From: Actinomycetota bacterium
GTDB taxonomy: Bacteria; Actinomycetota; CADDZG01; WHSQ01
DNA: 59,275 bases
Reading direction: 5' to 3'
Assembly: GCA_009380005.1 (NCBI GenBank)
Contig: WHSQ01000012.1
Location: forward strand, 1 to 59,275
Made by a program: the position numbers and the translations under genes. Of the stretch, positions 50,172-58,951 are shown one piece after another. Below the pieces are notes generated by a model. It made no database searches. It saw only the letters and a list, made by a program, of their open reading frames with translations, and had not been told where the DNA came from. The first letter of the stretch is position 1; every line of letters begins with the position of its first letter.

Positions 50172-51191
50172 GTGAACAGGTTCCTCGCATTGTTCGTCAC
50201 GCTGGGACTTCTGCTGACGGCATGTGGAGGCGACGGCGGCACGGGTGGTGGAAATGGAGCAGAAGAAGAGGAGGGGGGATCCATCAGGGTCGCCCTTGGC
50301 GACATCGAGTCCATCGAGACCCTGGCGCTCTTCATCGCCCTGGAGCGAGTTCGGGAACGTGGCGTCGACGTGCAGCTCAACGAGCTGGCCGACGAGGACA
50401 TCGCCAACCAGGCCGTCGTCGGCGGGCAGGCGGACGTCGGGCTGGGAGCCCCCTACAGCCTCATCGAGGGCTCCGGAGCGCCCATAAGGATCATCTGTCA
50501 GTTGCAGAAGGCCCTCTTCTTCCCGGTCGCCGATGAAGCGGATTACCCGAACTGGCAAGCGATGGATGGCGAGACGCTCACCGTTCATTCGCGGGGATCG
50601 ACAACGGAGGCGATGGCAAAGCTCATCGAGCAAACCGAGGGCATCGAGTTCGGAGAGATCAGCTTCGTGGCCGGTTCCGAGGTGCGTGCTACGGCGCTCC
50701 TGCGCGGGAACGTCAAGGCCACGATCCTCGACATCCCCAACAAGAACTACGTCCTGGGCCAAGAGCCCGGCCGGTTCCACGTCCTTCCGGTCCCCGAGAT
50801 GAGAGCCAGCGACGAGACGATGTTCGGCAACGTCGAGTGGCTGCAGCAGAACGAAGAAACCGTCCAGATCCTGCTCGAGGAGATCCTCACGGTGTGGCGC
50901 TCTATCAATGAGGACCCGTCGTTCGTGGCCGAGGAGCGCGAGCGGCTGGGACTTCTGCCCGACATCCCCGCCGATCTCGAGGAAGAGCTCCTGCCCTACT
51001 ACGAGCAGGCCGGTGAGGAGGGGCTCCTCACGGAGGATTGCGGGGGCACCGAAGCGGCGGAGGAGGACTTCGAGTTCTACAGCCTCGCCGGTCAGCTTGA
51101 AGACGACCCCGAGAGCCTCCAGGTCGAAGACTTCTGGCACCTCGACCCGCTCGAGCAGGCCCTGGAGACCATGGAGGAGGGCACCGGCTAG
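50172..51191 (+). CDS. ABC transporter substrate-binding lipoprotein (NMT1/THI5-like)
   Basis: 339 residues. A lipoprotein signal peptide ends in LLLTACGG with C18 as the lipid-bearing residue. The mature part has SIRVALGDIESIETLALFIALERVRERGVDVQL, then VVGGQADVGLGAPYSLIEGSGAPIRII, the pattern of aromatic, sulfonate or pyrimidine-type NMT1 binding proteins. The C-terminal third is unusually acidic. GTG 50172 with GGGAGG eight bases upstream; the longer frame is rejected. It leads the transporter operon. Confidence 0.9.
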   Translation: MNRFLALFVTLGLLLTACGGDGGTGGGNGAEEEEGGSIRVALGDIESIETLALFIALERVRERGVDVQLNELADEDIANQAVVGGQADVGLGAPYSLIEGSGAPIRIICQLQKALFFPVADEADYPNWQAMDGETLTVHSRGSTTEAMAKLIEQTEGIEFGEISFVAGSEVRATALLRGNVKATILDIPNKNYVLGQEPGRFHVLPVPEMRASDETMFGNVEWLQQNEETVQILLEEILTVWRSINEDPSFVAEERERLGLLPDIPADLEEELLPYYEQAGEEGLLTEDCGGTEAAEEDFEFYSLAGQLEDDPESLQVEDFWHLDPLEQALETMEEGTG

Positions 51192-51194
51192 GAC

Positions 51195-52046
51195 GTGGGG
51201 ACCAGCACCGAGGGCACGACCGGCCACGCCGGGCCCAAAGCTCGGGGTCGGCGCGGCGGATCCCCAACGAAGGCAGGCACCATGAGCGCCCGGCCGCGGT
51301 TGCTCTCGTGGACCCTGAGGATCGCTTCGATCGTGTTCGTGTTCGCCCTGTGGGAGTGGGCGGGTCGGATACCCGTGAGCATCGCCTTCCCCACGTTCAC
51401 GGCAGCCATGTCCGCCTTCAGGGAAATGATCCTCGACGGCACGTTCGCCTCCGCTTACGCCGAGACGATCGGTCCGCTGCTCGTGGGCGTTCTCCTCACA
51501 GCGCTCGGCGGCATGCTGGCCGGGCTCGTCATGGGACTGTCCCCCAAGGCCGAGTGGCTGGGCCTTCCCTTGTTCATAGTCCTCCAGGCGTCGCCATCCG
51601 CAGCGATCATTCCCCTCATCACGTTCATCTACGGGATCGGGTTCGCCGCCAAGGTGTTCGCCGTGGTCCTGCTGAGCGCGCCGGTCATCGTCCTCAACTC
51701 CTATCGGGGGATCCACAACACCCCGAGATCGTTGCTGGAGATGAGCGAGGCGTTCCTCGCCAACCGTCGTCAGCGGATATGGAAGATCGTTCTCCCGGCG
51801 GCGAGCGGGTTGATCTTCGCCGGCCTCCGCCTCGGTATCGCCCAGGGCTTCACCGGGGCGGTGCTGGCCGAGTTGATCATCACGCCCACCGGGGTCGGTG
51901 ACCTCATCACCTTCTATCGGTCGGGAGCCGACTACGACTACATGTTCGCTTCGATCTTCTCCATCGTCCTCTTCGCAAGCGTCAGTCTGAGCCTCCTGCA
52001 GAAGCTGGAGCAGCGCATCTTCCGTCCCGAGATGAGGCCGACATGA
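51195..52046 (+). CDS. ABC transporter permease (SsuC/TauC-type), first
   Basis: 283 residues with six membrane helices and the cytoplasmic EAA loop (SLLEMSEAFLANRRQRIWKIVLPAASGLIFAGLRLG). ATG 51282 is an alternative start that would remove 29 basic residues. It directly follows the binding protein and overlaps the ATPase gene by 4 bp. Usually this family uses a single permease as a homodimer, but a second permease is encoded downstream. Confidence 0.92.
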   Translation: MGTSTEGTTGHAGPKARGRRGGSPTKAGTMSARPRLLSWTLRIASIVFVFALWEWAGRIPVSIAFPTFTAAMSAFREMILDGTFASAYAETIGPLLVGVLLTALGGMLAGLVMGLSPKAEWLGLPLFIVLQASPSAAIIPLITFIYGIGFAAKVFAVVLLSAPVIVLNSYRGIHNTPRSLLEMSEAFLANRRQRIWKIVLPAASGLIFAGLRLGIAQGFTGAVLAELIITPTGVGDLITFYRSGADYDYMFASIFSIVLFASVSLSLLQKLEQRIFRPEMRPT

Positions 52047-52855
52047 ACCACCCTCACACCGATACCGGCCCCCGAAGCACTGCCGAGCTCGCCCCTGAGC
52101 CCGCCGTTCGGGTTCAAGACCTGACCAAGGAGTACCCCGGAGGCATCCAGGCTCTCGACAAGGTCACCTTCGACATGCCCAAGGGCGAGCTCACCAGCAT
52201 CATCGGGCCGAGCGGCTGCGGTAAGACGACGACCCTGAAGATCATCGCCGGCCTCATCGAGCCGAGCGCGGGCGAGGTGATGGTCTACGGGAAAGCGGTG
52301 AGGGGGCCGGGTCCCGAGCGAGCGTTCGTCTTCCAGGAGTTCGCGCTCCTGCCGTGGGCCACGGTGCTTCGCAACGTGGCATTCGGGCTCGAGTTGCGCG
52401 GCGTCGGTAAGAAGGAGCGAGAGGACATGGCGCGCGAGTACATCGTCAAGATGAACCTCGCCGGCTTCGAGGACGCCTACCCGCACCAGCTGTCCGGAGG
52501 GATGCGGCAGCGGGTCGGCCTGGCTCGAGCGATGGCCGTGGACGCAGACATACTCCTGATGGACGAACCCTTCGCGTCGGTGGACGAGCAGATCCGCCGA
52601 AAGTTCCAGGAGGACCTCCTTCATCTGCTCAGCGTCGAGAAGAAGAGCGTGGTCTTCGTCACTCATTCGATCGAGGAAGCGGTCTACGTGTCCGACCAGA
52701 TCGTCATCCTCACCCGGGGCCCGGCGCACGTTTCGAAGGTCGTGCGGCCCGGGATCGATCGCTCGGGCGACTCCCAAGAGATCAGACGTAGCCCCGGATA
52801 CCTCGACTCCGTTGAGAACATCTGGGATGAGCTCCGCGAGTACCTGGAGGAGTAG
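52043..52855 (+). CDS. ABC transporter ATPase (SsuB/TauB-type)
   Basis: 270 residues. Walker A is GPSGCGKTTT, the Q loop FVFQEFALLPWATV, the signature LSGGMRQRVGLARAMA, Walker B ILLMDEPFASVD and the H loop FVTHSIEEAVYVSD. It powers the importer together with the two permeases. ATG 52043 overlaps the first permease stop. The C-terminal tail GYLDSVENIWDELREYLEE is typical of this subfamily. Confidence 0.95.
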   Translation: MNHPHTDTGPRSTAELAPEPAVRVQDLTKEYPGGIQALDKVTFDMPKGELTSIIGPSGCGKTTTLKIIAGLIEPSAGEVMVYGKAVRGPGPERAFVFQEFALLPWATVLRNVAFGLELRGVGKKEREDMAREYIVKMNLAGFEDAYPHQLSGGMRQRVGLARAMAVDADILLMDEPFASVDEQIRRKFQEDLLHLLSVEKKSVVFVTHSIEEAVYVSDQIVILTRGPAHVSKVVRPGIDRSGDSQEIRRSPGYLDSVENIWDELREYLEE

Positions 52856-52858
52856 GCG

Positions 52859-53611
52859 ATGACCCTGTTAGGCCGCCGCATCCCGATGGCCTTCTCGCTG
52901 GCGATCTGGTGCCTCGTCTGGGAGGTCATCGGCCGCATGGAGGTGATCTCCCTCATCCCTCCCTTCACCGAGGTCTTACGAGCTCTGTTCGTGGTCACGC
53001 CATCACAGGACTTCAAGACTGCGGCCACGATCACCTTCCAAGCCTTCGCCATCGGGATGGGTCTAGGGCTGGTCGTGGGCATCGTGATGGGCATCCTTAT
53101 GGGCCGGATCAGGGCCTTCGGTGAGCTCATGGGGATGTGGGTGAACATCTTCGAGAGCTCACCGCTGACCGCCATCGTGCCGGCCCTGATGGCGATCCTA
53201 GGGTTCGGTTTGCCGACCATGATCGTCACCGTCTTCCTGTTCTCTGTATGGGTCATCGCGCTGGACACTCAGGTCGGCGTGGAGCGCGTCAACCCTTCTT
53301 TGATAGAGATGGGCCGCTCCTTCGGAGCGAACAACCGGATCCTCTTCACCAGGATCGTCTTCTTCGCCGCTCTCCCAGAGTTGCTGGCCGGCATACGCCT
53401 CGGTCTGATCCGAGGGTTGAAAGGTGTCATCATCGGCCAGCTGCTGATCGCGGTCGTTGGGGTTGGCTACCTGTTCGAGCTCTACTCCCGGAACTTCCTG
53501 ATGCCGGAGTTCTGGGCCCTGCTGATAGTCATCTTCGGATTCGCGTTCATCGCGTCGGAGATCGTCGGGTACTTCGAGCGGAAGGTGTCCTTCTATGCAA
53601 AGAGCCGTTGA
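52859..53611 (+). CDS. ABC transporter permease (SsuC/TauC-type), second
   Basis: 250 residues, six helices, EAA-type loop at SLIEMGRSFGANNRILFTRIVFFAALPELLAGIRLGLIRGLKG. It differs clearly from the first permease and so likely forms a heterodimer with it. ATG 52859 is three bases after the ATPase stop. The 3' end overlaps the hydrolase start by 17 bp. Confidence 0.92.
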   Translation: MTLLGRRIPMAFSLAIWCLVWEVIGRMEVISLIPPFTEVLRALFVVTPSQDFKTAATITFQAFAIGMGLGLVVGIVMGILMGRIRAFGELMGMWVNIFESSPLTAIVPALMAILGFGLPTMIVTVFLFSVWVIALDTQVGVERVNPSLIEMGRSFGANNRILFTRIVFFAALPELLAGIRLGLIRGLKGVIIGQLLIAVVGVGYLFELYSRNFLMPEFWALLIVIFGFAFIASEIVGYFERKVSFYAKSR

Positions 53612-54308
53612 AACCGTTGCCGGATACGTCATCCCTCCGCCGGCCGCGGCGACGGTGCCGGTCGAGGATACCGACGAGGTCTTCCCCGTATGCCGGATCT
53701 TCTGCGTCGGCCGCAACTACGCGGAGCACGCCATGGAGATGGGTCACGATCCCGACCGAGAGCCGCCGTTCTTCTTCACCAAGCCGGCCGGAGCCGTCGT
53801 ACCCGACGGAAGCACTCTCCCCTTCCCTCCTGCGACCGAGGAGCTGCACCACGAGATCGAGCTTGTCGTCGCGCTGGAACGAGGGGGTGCCGACATCTCC
53901 CCTCAAGATGCCCTCGACCACGTCTACGGGTACACCATCGGGCTGGACATGACGAGACGGGATCTTCAGGCACAAGCCAAGAAGATGGGACGCCCGTGGG
54001 ACATGGCGAAGGGCTTCGATCGCTCCGCTCCTATGAGCGCCATCCGTCCGGCCGCAGCGATCGGCCATCCCGAGAGGGGAGCGATCTGGCTGCGCATCAA
54101 CGGGGAGACTCGCCAGGAGGGTGACCTCGCCCAGCAGATCTGGAAGGTCTCGGAGACGATCGCCTATCTGAGCACCCTGGTCGAGCTCCAGCCGGGGGAC
54201 CTCATCATGACCGGCACCCCTGCGGGCGTCGGCTCGGTCCAGCGCGGCGACGGCCTCGAAGGCCACATCGACGGCGTCGGAGACCTCACCGTCACCTACC
54301 GGGCCTGA
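53595..54308 (+). CDS. fumarylacetoacetate-hydrolase-family (fumarylpyruvate-type) hydrolase
   Basis: 237 residues. The FAH fold is shown by RIFCVGRNYAEHAMEMG, PFFFTKPAGAVVPDGSTLPFPP, the metal-binding ELHHEIELVVAL, GYTIGLDMTRRDLQAQAKK (metal Asp) and GDLIMTGTPAGVGSVQRGD. Such enzymes cleave C-C bonds of acylpyruvates in aromatic-ring catabolism, or decarboxylate oxaloacetate. Overlap with the second permease makes it part of the transport operon, so the imported compound may be its substrate or precursor. Confidence 0.9.
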   Translation: MQRAVETVAGYVIPPPAAATVPVEDTDEVFPVCRIFCVGRNYAEHAMEMGHDPDREPPFFFTKPAGAVVPDGSTLPFPPATEELHHEIELVVALERGGADISPQDALDHVYGYTIGLDMTRRDLQAQAKKMGRPWDMAKGFDRSAPMSAIRPAAAIGHPERGAIWLRINGETRQEGDLAQQIWKVSETIAYLSTLVELQPGDLIMTGTPAGVGSVQRGDGLEGHIDGVGDLTVTYRA

Positions 54309-54467
54309 TCGCCGGTTCCCCCCGGGGGAGCCCCATGGAGCCCCACAGCGGCTTCGTAGACGGTGTCGAAGAGCGTGTGGCCGGCTCGAGATGCGCGCGG
54401 AGTCGTGTCCCTCGCGCGCCGCGAACGCCGGCGACTATCTGTTGGTCAAGCGGAAGAGGTCATTCTC

Positions 54468-55613
54468 CTAAGCACGTGGCATCGCGTCCCGTTCCTTCGA
54501 TGGATCGTCTATGGATCGATCGGCGCCGCGTAGCCCACGCCTGGCGGCGATCTTCCCGGCGATGAAGTCGGCGTCGCGGCCGACGCCGTGGATCTGCTCG
54601 GAGGAAACGGAATACAGGAACTTGAGCCCGATGAAGTAGAGGCCCGGCTCGGATTCGACTATCCCTCGCTTGTGAAGAGGCTCCTGAGGGCCGAGCACGG
54701 GGAGATCGATCCACGAGAAGCCGGGGTGGAATCCCGTGCACCACACGACGTTGGCGACATCCACGGTGCGCCCGTCTTCGAGTTGCGGCGATCCGGCCTG
54801 CACGCCGGTCACCCGGGGCACACGTTCGACGCCCATAGTCTTAAGGTCTTTGGGCTTAACTCGGATCAGAGGTTCGCCGGTGGAGATCATCTTGGGACGG
54901 GCTCTCTTACCGATCGGAGTCCTGATCGTTAGCACTCGGTGAAAGAGGATCCGGCCGACGATCGGCATCAGGACGCGGGCAACAACACTTTCGGGCCGGA
55001 AGGGGATCGCGCCCGTGCTTGGACCCGACAGGAATACCTTGCGGGTCCGCGCTACCTCGATGGCGATCTCGGCCCCAGAGTTACCGGCTCCGACGACGAG
55101 GACATCTCCCGCTTGAAGCTGGTCCGGGTTCTTGTATTCGGCAACGTGCAACTGGACGATCTCCGGATCGAGTTCGGACGCGAAATCGGGAACCCGCGGG
55201 CGCTGCCAACTCGACATCGCGATCACGACGTTGTCGGCCTCGAATCGCCTGTCGCCCGAGGTGGCCATGAAGCGATCCCCTTCCCGAGTCAGTCTCTCCA
55301 CCCTGATTCCCGTCTCGACCTGAAGGTCGAACTTCCGAGCGTAGGATTCGAGGTAGTCGGCCCACTCGTTCTTGCTCGCGAACCCCCAGTGATAGCCGGG
55401 GAAGCGCATGCCCGGGAGCCGGTTGAGACGGTTGGGAGTGAACAGCCTGAAGGAATCCCACCGGTTGCGCCACACGTCGCCGACACGTGGGTTCGCATCG
55501 ACGATCTTGTAGGAGAGATCCCGCCGCGACAGCTGGTACCCGATGGCCAGCCCCGCCTGCCCGCCTCCGATCACCAGCGTCTCGACGTACTCACGTCCGC
55601 GTGCGGCGCCCAT
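54468..55613 (-). CDS. flavin-containing monooxygenase-like NAD(P)-binding protein
   Basis: 381 residues. The FAD motif is LVIGGGQAGLAIGYQLSRRD near residue 13, the central part YHWGFASKNEWADYLESYARKF fits CzcO/FMO-type enzymes, and the NAD(P) motif is VLVVGAGNSGAEIAIEVART. The third typical region is VVWCTGFHPGFSW. ATG 55613 has GGAGG seven bases upstream; the 24-residue upstream extension is rejected. Divergent from the PadR gene, across a nested dyad, which suggests that PadR controls it. Confidence 0.88.
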   Translation of the reverse strand: MGAARGREYVETLVIGGGQAGLAIGYQLSRRDLSYKIVDANPRVGDVWRNRWDSFRLFTPNRLNRLPGMRFPGYHWGFASKNEWADYLESYARKFDLQVETGIRVERLTREGDRFMATSGDRRFEADNVVIAMSSWQRPRVPDFASELDPEIVQLHVAEYKNPDQLQAGDVLVVGAGNSGAEIAIEVARTRKVFLSGPSTGAIPFRPESVVARVLMPIVGRILFHRVLTIRTPIGKRARPKMISTGEPLIRVKPKDLKTMGVERVPRVTGVQAGSPQLEDGRTVDVANVVWCTGFHPGFSWIDLPVLGPQEPLHKRGIVESEPGLYFIGLKFLYSVSSEQIHGVGRDADFIAGKIAARRGLRGADRSIDDPSKERDAMPRA

Positions 55614-55676
55614 ATCGCTACCTCCTCGACCCACCGAGCGTCTCCCGGATCGACGTTCGCCTCGCGTCCCGGGGCT

Positions 55677-55717
55677 ATACTCCAATTTAGAGCAAAATAT
55701 GCTCGCGTTTGGAGTAT
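55677..55717. promoter_or_regulatory. nested dyad between monooxygenase and padR genes
   Basis: Outer arms ATACTCCAA (55677-55685) and TTGGAGTAT (55709-55717) and inner arms GAGCA (55690-55694) and TGCTC (55700-55704) share the exact centre 55697. The total span is 41 bp with an AT-rich middle. Size and position fit a PadR operator that controls both divergent genes. Confidence 0.65.
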
Positions 55718-55730
55718 GTCAAGAGGAGAA

Positions 55731-56417
55731 ATGACCGAACGACTGACCACCACCTCATACGCGGTGCTGGCTCAGGTGGCCGTGCATCCCTGGTCCACAT
55801 ACGAGCTGGCGCAACAGCGGGTTCGCTACTTCAGGTACGTGTGGCCGCGAGCCGAAAGCGCCATCTATCGGGAGGTGAAGCGCCTCTCTTCGATGGGCCT
55901 GTTGGAGGGAAAGAAGGAACATGTCGGGAAACGAGCGCGCACCGTCTACTCGATCACCGACAAGGGACGGGAGGCGCTACGAAAATGGCTCGCCACGCCG
56001 GTGTCCCCTTTCGCCATGGACTTCGAGGCCATGATCCGTCTTTTCGTAGCCCCTCTGGGAACCAAGGATCAGATCATCGCCACCCTCCAACAGGTCCGCG
56101 GCGATGCGCGGGAGATGCTTCGTTTCAGTGGACAGATCAAACAAGAGTTCCTCGAAGGCAGGGCGGTCACTCAGGATCAGGTCTACATCCGTGCCCTCGC
56201 AGTGGACTTCTTCATCAGCCTCCTCAATATGGTTGAGGCGTGGGCGGAACGAACGCTCGCAGAGATCGAATCGTGGGACGACCTCAGCCCCGACGGAAAG
56301 AACGAGCGGGCACTCGAGAAGATCCGGGGGCTGCCGGTCACGCCGGAATCAGTAGAGACAACACCGGTACCTCCCCGTGCTCAGCTCCGGCCACGCCGAG
56401 GAGAGCGACGCGCCTGA
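55731..56417 (+). CDS. PadR-family transcriptional regulator
   Basis: 228 residues. The N-terminal winged helix is TSYAVLAQVAVHPWSTYELAQQ ... ESAIYREVKRLSSMGLLEGKKEHVGKRARTVYSITDKGREAL; the C-terminal helical domain spans about 100-190. The tail is Pro/Arg-rich. ATG 55731 follows GAGGAG closely; ATG 55716 lies in the dyad and is the alternative. PadR proteins often respond to phenolic compounds, fitting the neighbouring FAH hydrolase and monooxygenase. Confidence 0.92.
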   Translation: MTERLTTTSYAVLAQVAVHPWSTYELAQQRVRYFRYVWPRAESAIYREVKRLSSMGLLEGKKEHVGKRARTVYSITDKGREALRKWLATPVSPFAMDFEAMIRLFVAPLGTKDQIIATLQQVRGDAREMLRFSGQIKQEFLEGRAVTQDQVYIRALAVDFFISLLNMVEAWAERTLAEIESWDDLSPDGKNERALEKIRGLPVTPESVETTPVPPRAQLRPRRGERRA

Positions 56418-56482
56418 TCGGGAGTGCGTCGGATGCCCGTGGGCAGCCCCATTTCAGTGCGCGGCCAACTGAGCGGAGGCGG

Positions 56483-56510
56483 TGGCGGAGGTGGACGGAA
56501 TCGAACCCCG
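56483..56510 (-). tRNA. tRNA 3'-end fragment (Ser-like), attachment-site candidate
   Basis: On the minus strand the segment has a T-loop TTCGATT, T-stem 3' strand CCGTC, acceptor strand CACCTCC, discriminator G and CCA. The T-stem 5' strand (CGGGG) does not pair, and no D or anticodon arm precedes it, so it is not a working tRNA. The end resembles tRNA-Ser or tRNA-Sec 3' halves. Such remnants mark the far end of elements integrated at tRNA genes. The roughly 290 bp from the padR stop to the next gene remnant holds nothing else clear. Confidence 0.5.
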
Positions 56511-56707
56511 CCCCGAGCGGCGGAGCCGCGGCGGGTGAGATGTGGCCCGGGCGAGGCGGACCGGACACAATACGCACCCTCTACTTCTCCCCGCGCCGGG
56601 TTTTACTGTGGCGACCCGAGGATGGTCATTCATATAGGGGTGATCACCTCGGAGTTCTTTCGGGGATTCGTCGGAGATTTCTCGGAGTTCTCGGGGACCG
56701 ACCCCGA

Positions 56708-56893
56708 CTCGCCAACAACCGGGCCTACGCGGTCGCAGTTGAACTACTGCGAAAGATCAAAGCCCTCATGGAGCGCGCCGGCCACGCCACCGAGTTCCCG
56801 ACCTACTTGGAATCGGTGCGAACGGCTCACAAGCCCAAGCGCAACCTCATGAAACTGATCCAGCAGTCTGGGCTTGAATCGCCCGAGAGCTGA
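56708..56893 (+). pseudogene. C-terminal fragment of a SWIM-zinc-finger-associated protein
   Basis: The frame reads LANNRAYAVAVELLRKIKAL, then FPTYLESVRTAHKPKRNLMK before a TGA. The closing helical repeat with HKPKRNLM resembles the end of large SWIM zinc-finger proteins. Upstream sequence in this frame is not protein-like. It begins about 200 bp after the tRNA fragment, consistent with truncation by rearrangement. Confidence 0.5.
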
Positions 56894-56992
56894 TACGCGA
56901 GGTATCGCCATTCCTGAACAGCGCGTCATCACCGAAATCGTGAGAGGTCGAGTTGTTGCCTGAATCTGGTGCCTCGTGGGAACATTGGAATC

Positions 56993-57214
56993 ATGAGCGC
57001 GATGCCGCAAGATGAGATCGCCAGGTTGCCGGTAGAGCAGCGTCTCCGCCTAGTGGAAGACATCTGGGAAAGCATCCGCGCTAATCCGGACGAGCTCCCA
57101 ATGACCGAGGCCCAGCGCGCCGAGTTAGACCGTCGTTTGGCGGCTCATGCAGCGGATCCGGAAGCTGCCGAGGACCTCGACAGCGTGCTTGCCCGAATAC
57201 GAAACAGGAAGTGA
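56993..57214 (+). CDS. addiction-module antitoxin
   Basis: 73 residues of the small addiction-module protein family: DEIARLPVEQRLRLVEDIWESIRANPDELPMTEAQRAELDRRLAAH. These are helical antitoxins paired with RelE/ParE toxins. ATG 56993 has only a weak GGAA site. Its TGA overlaps the toxin's GTG start. Confidence 0.88.
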   Translation: MSAMPQDEIARLPVEQRLRLVEDIWESIRANPDELPMTEAQRAELDRRLAAHAADPEAAEDLDSVLARIRNRK

Positions 57215-57525
57215 GCGCACGTGTCCGCATCACGCCGGAAGCGGAGGCGGACATCCAAGAGGCATACGTGTGGTATCAGCAGGCGAGGCGAGGCTTGGGC
57301 AGCCAGTTCCTAGACGTCGTACAAGGCACGCTGTCGCAAGTCGCTGGACACCCCCAGGCATTCGCCGTCGTTCATGGTGGGATACGGCGGGCGCTCCTCC
57401 TGCGGTTCCCGTACGGCATCTTCTACGTCCTCGATGGAGAAGACGTCGCCGTCCTTGGGTGCTTCCACGCCCGGCGCGATCCGACCGTCTGGAAGGTACG
57501 CGGGCAGCGGTACACGGAGACATAA
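57211..57525 (+). CDS. RelE/ParE-family toxin
   Basis: 104 residues: RITPEAEADIQEAYVWYQQARRGLGSQFLDVV, then the strand region GGIRRALLLRFPYGIFYVLDGEDVAVLGCFHARRDPTVW typical of ParE-like toxins. The mode of action (gyrase inhibition or mRNA cleavage) is not evident from sequence. Translationally coupled to the antitoxin. Confidence 0.9.
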   Translation: MSARVRITPEAEADIQEAYVWYQQARRGLGSQFLDVVQGTLSQVAGHPQAFAVVHGGIRRALLLRFPYGIFYVLDGEDVAVLGCFHARRDPTVWKVRGQRYTET

Positions 57526-57629
57526 CTCGGGACCGCAGCGACCGCTCCGTCTCGCGGCACGGGACGCTCTCCCGCGCGCTGTTGACCCGGCCCCACCATC
57601 GAGGCATCGGTCGGTTGAGAGGAGGCGCG

Positions 57630-57773
57630 ATGTATGGGGAGATCAAATGGAAGGAGGTCCGCGAGTTCTTCGATTCGGGGATGTCGAAGGCGGGGATCGC
57701 GCGTCGGCTTGGGATGAGCCGAACAACGGTCGCCCGGCTGCTGGGGGTTAGAAGCGTCCCTCGCCATCGATAG
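57630..57773 (+). pseudogene. IS21-family transposase N-terminal fragment
   Basis: 47 codons from ATG 57630 with GGAGG three bases before it: MYGEIKWKEVREFFDSGMSK and AGIARRLGMSRTTVARLL. This matches the HTH start of IS21 IstA. It then stops; the DDE core and istB are absent. The following 187 bp to the methyltransferase hold nothing recognised. Confidence 0.7.
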
Positions 57774-57960
57774 GCGCCACTGCCCCGGCGCGCACCAATC
57801 TAGGTGCGAGGATGATTGCGCGGAAGTTGCTGCGCCCTGATTGGCCTATCAGGCATCGCGGACTGGGAGCATGCGCCGTTGCGCCGATCGGACACCCTTG
57901 TTGTCGTTGGTGTTCCAAGCAAGCTCAGAAGTCGCCGCGTCCAGCCGTTCCGTCGGGAGG

Positions 57961-58815
57961 TCAGCGACGGGCGGTCACCAGCCAGACGCCGTTGTTGTGC
58001 GTGACCACACCATCGGGACCTGCATACGGTGCGAGCGCCGTTCGCACGGCGTCGACCGCGGCGTTCTGTTTGGGGGCTGGCGCGGCAGCGAGGAGGTCGC
58101 GGACGAACGGTATGGAGCGTATGAAGGACAGGGCGTCCTCGACGTTGTCCCCGATGCGCATCGGTAGGGTCAGGTCCTCGAGGGTGACCTCGGTGAAACC
58201 GGCGCCTTCGAGGATGTGGGTTGTCCGGTCGGGGTCGGCGAGCCCGAGAGGACCGGGCGCGCCGGGGGAGATACCTTGGGGCATGCCGATGTGCGGGGCT
58301 GCGGCTGCGCCCGCCGCCATGATCCATTCGTTGCGGTTGAGGCCCTGCGGGGCGGTGAACGCGAGGCGGCCACCCGAGCGCAGCGCGCGGGCCAGATTCG
58401 CGAAGCCGGCGTCCGGATCGTCGAAGTACATGAGGCCGTGGCGGCTGATCACCACGTCGAAGCGACCGTCCCCGAACGGATGCACCTGGGCGTCCGCCTC
58501 GATGAACTCAGCGGCGCCTGCCCCGGCGGCCGCGGCTCGCTCGCGAGCCAGGGCCAGCAACGGTGGTGAGACGTCGACGCCGACCGCCGCGCCGCGAGGT
58601 TGAACACGCCTAGCCGCCTCGATAGTAGTGGCGCCGCTGCCGCAGCCGACGTCGAGCACCCGCTCGCCTGACTGGAGGTCGGCGACGTCGAGCATCGCGT
58701 TGCCACCCGGGCCGTTCAGGTTGTCGTAGCGGTCGGCCTCATCCACGTAGTGACGGCCGTCGTCGGTCGCCCAACGCTTGATCCAGTCCGCATTTCGAGT
58801 CGTCGCGGATGCCAT
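57961..58815 (-). CDS. class I SAM-dependent methyltransferase
   Basis: 284 residues. Motif I is GERVLDVGCGSGATTIEAARRV, followed by GVDVSPPLLALARERA, the FDVVISRHGLMYFDDPDAGFANLARALRSGG region (motif II/III) and a C-terminal variable domain. ATG 58815 with GGAGG seven bases upstream. The substrate is unknown; the type is common among secondary-metabolism and lipid methyltransferases. Divergent from the toxin-antitoxin side. Confidence 0.9.
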   Translation of the reverse strand: MASATTRNADWIKRWATDDGRHYVDEADRYDNLNGPGGNAMLDVADLQSGERVLDVGCGSGATTIEAARRVQPRGAAVGVDVSPPLLALARERAAAAGAGAAEFIEADAQVHPFGDGRFDVVISRHGLMYFDDPDAGFANLARALRSGGRLAFTAPQGLNRNEWIMAAGAAAAPHIGMPQGISPGAPGPLGLADPDRTTHILEGAGFTEVTLEDLTLPMRIGDNVEDALSFIRSIPFVRDLLAAAPAPKQNAAVDAVRTALAPYAGPDGVVTHNNGVWLVTARR

Positions 58816-58951
58816 CGCTCCACCTCCTCGTCGCTTGGGGTCCTCTTGATGCCTGCGTGCGACGTTACGAACAACGGGCGACGCCGCCATCGCCCGTGCG
58901 TACCAAATCCGCCTGCACGTCGACGTGGTCTTTTCGTACCACCGTGGCGGA

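Noticed and set aside
57812-58603. Plus-strand open frame opposite the methyltransferase gene
   Set aside because: It is the antisense of an intact methyltransferase with clear motifs and has no family features.
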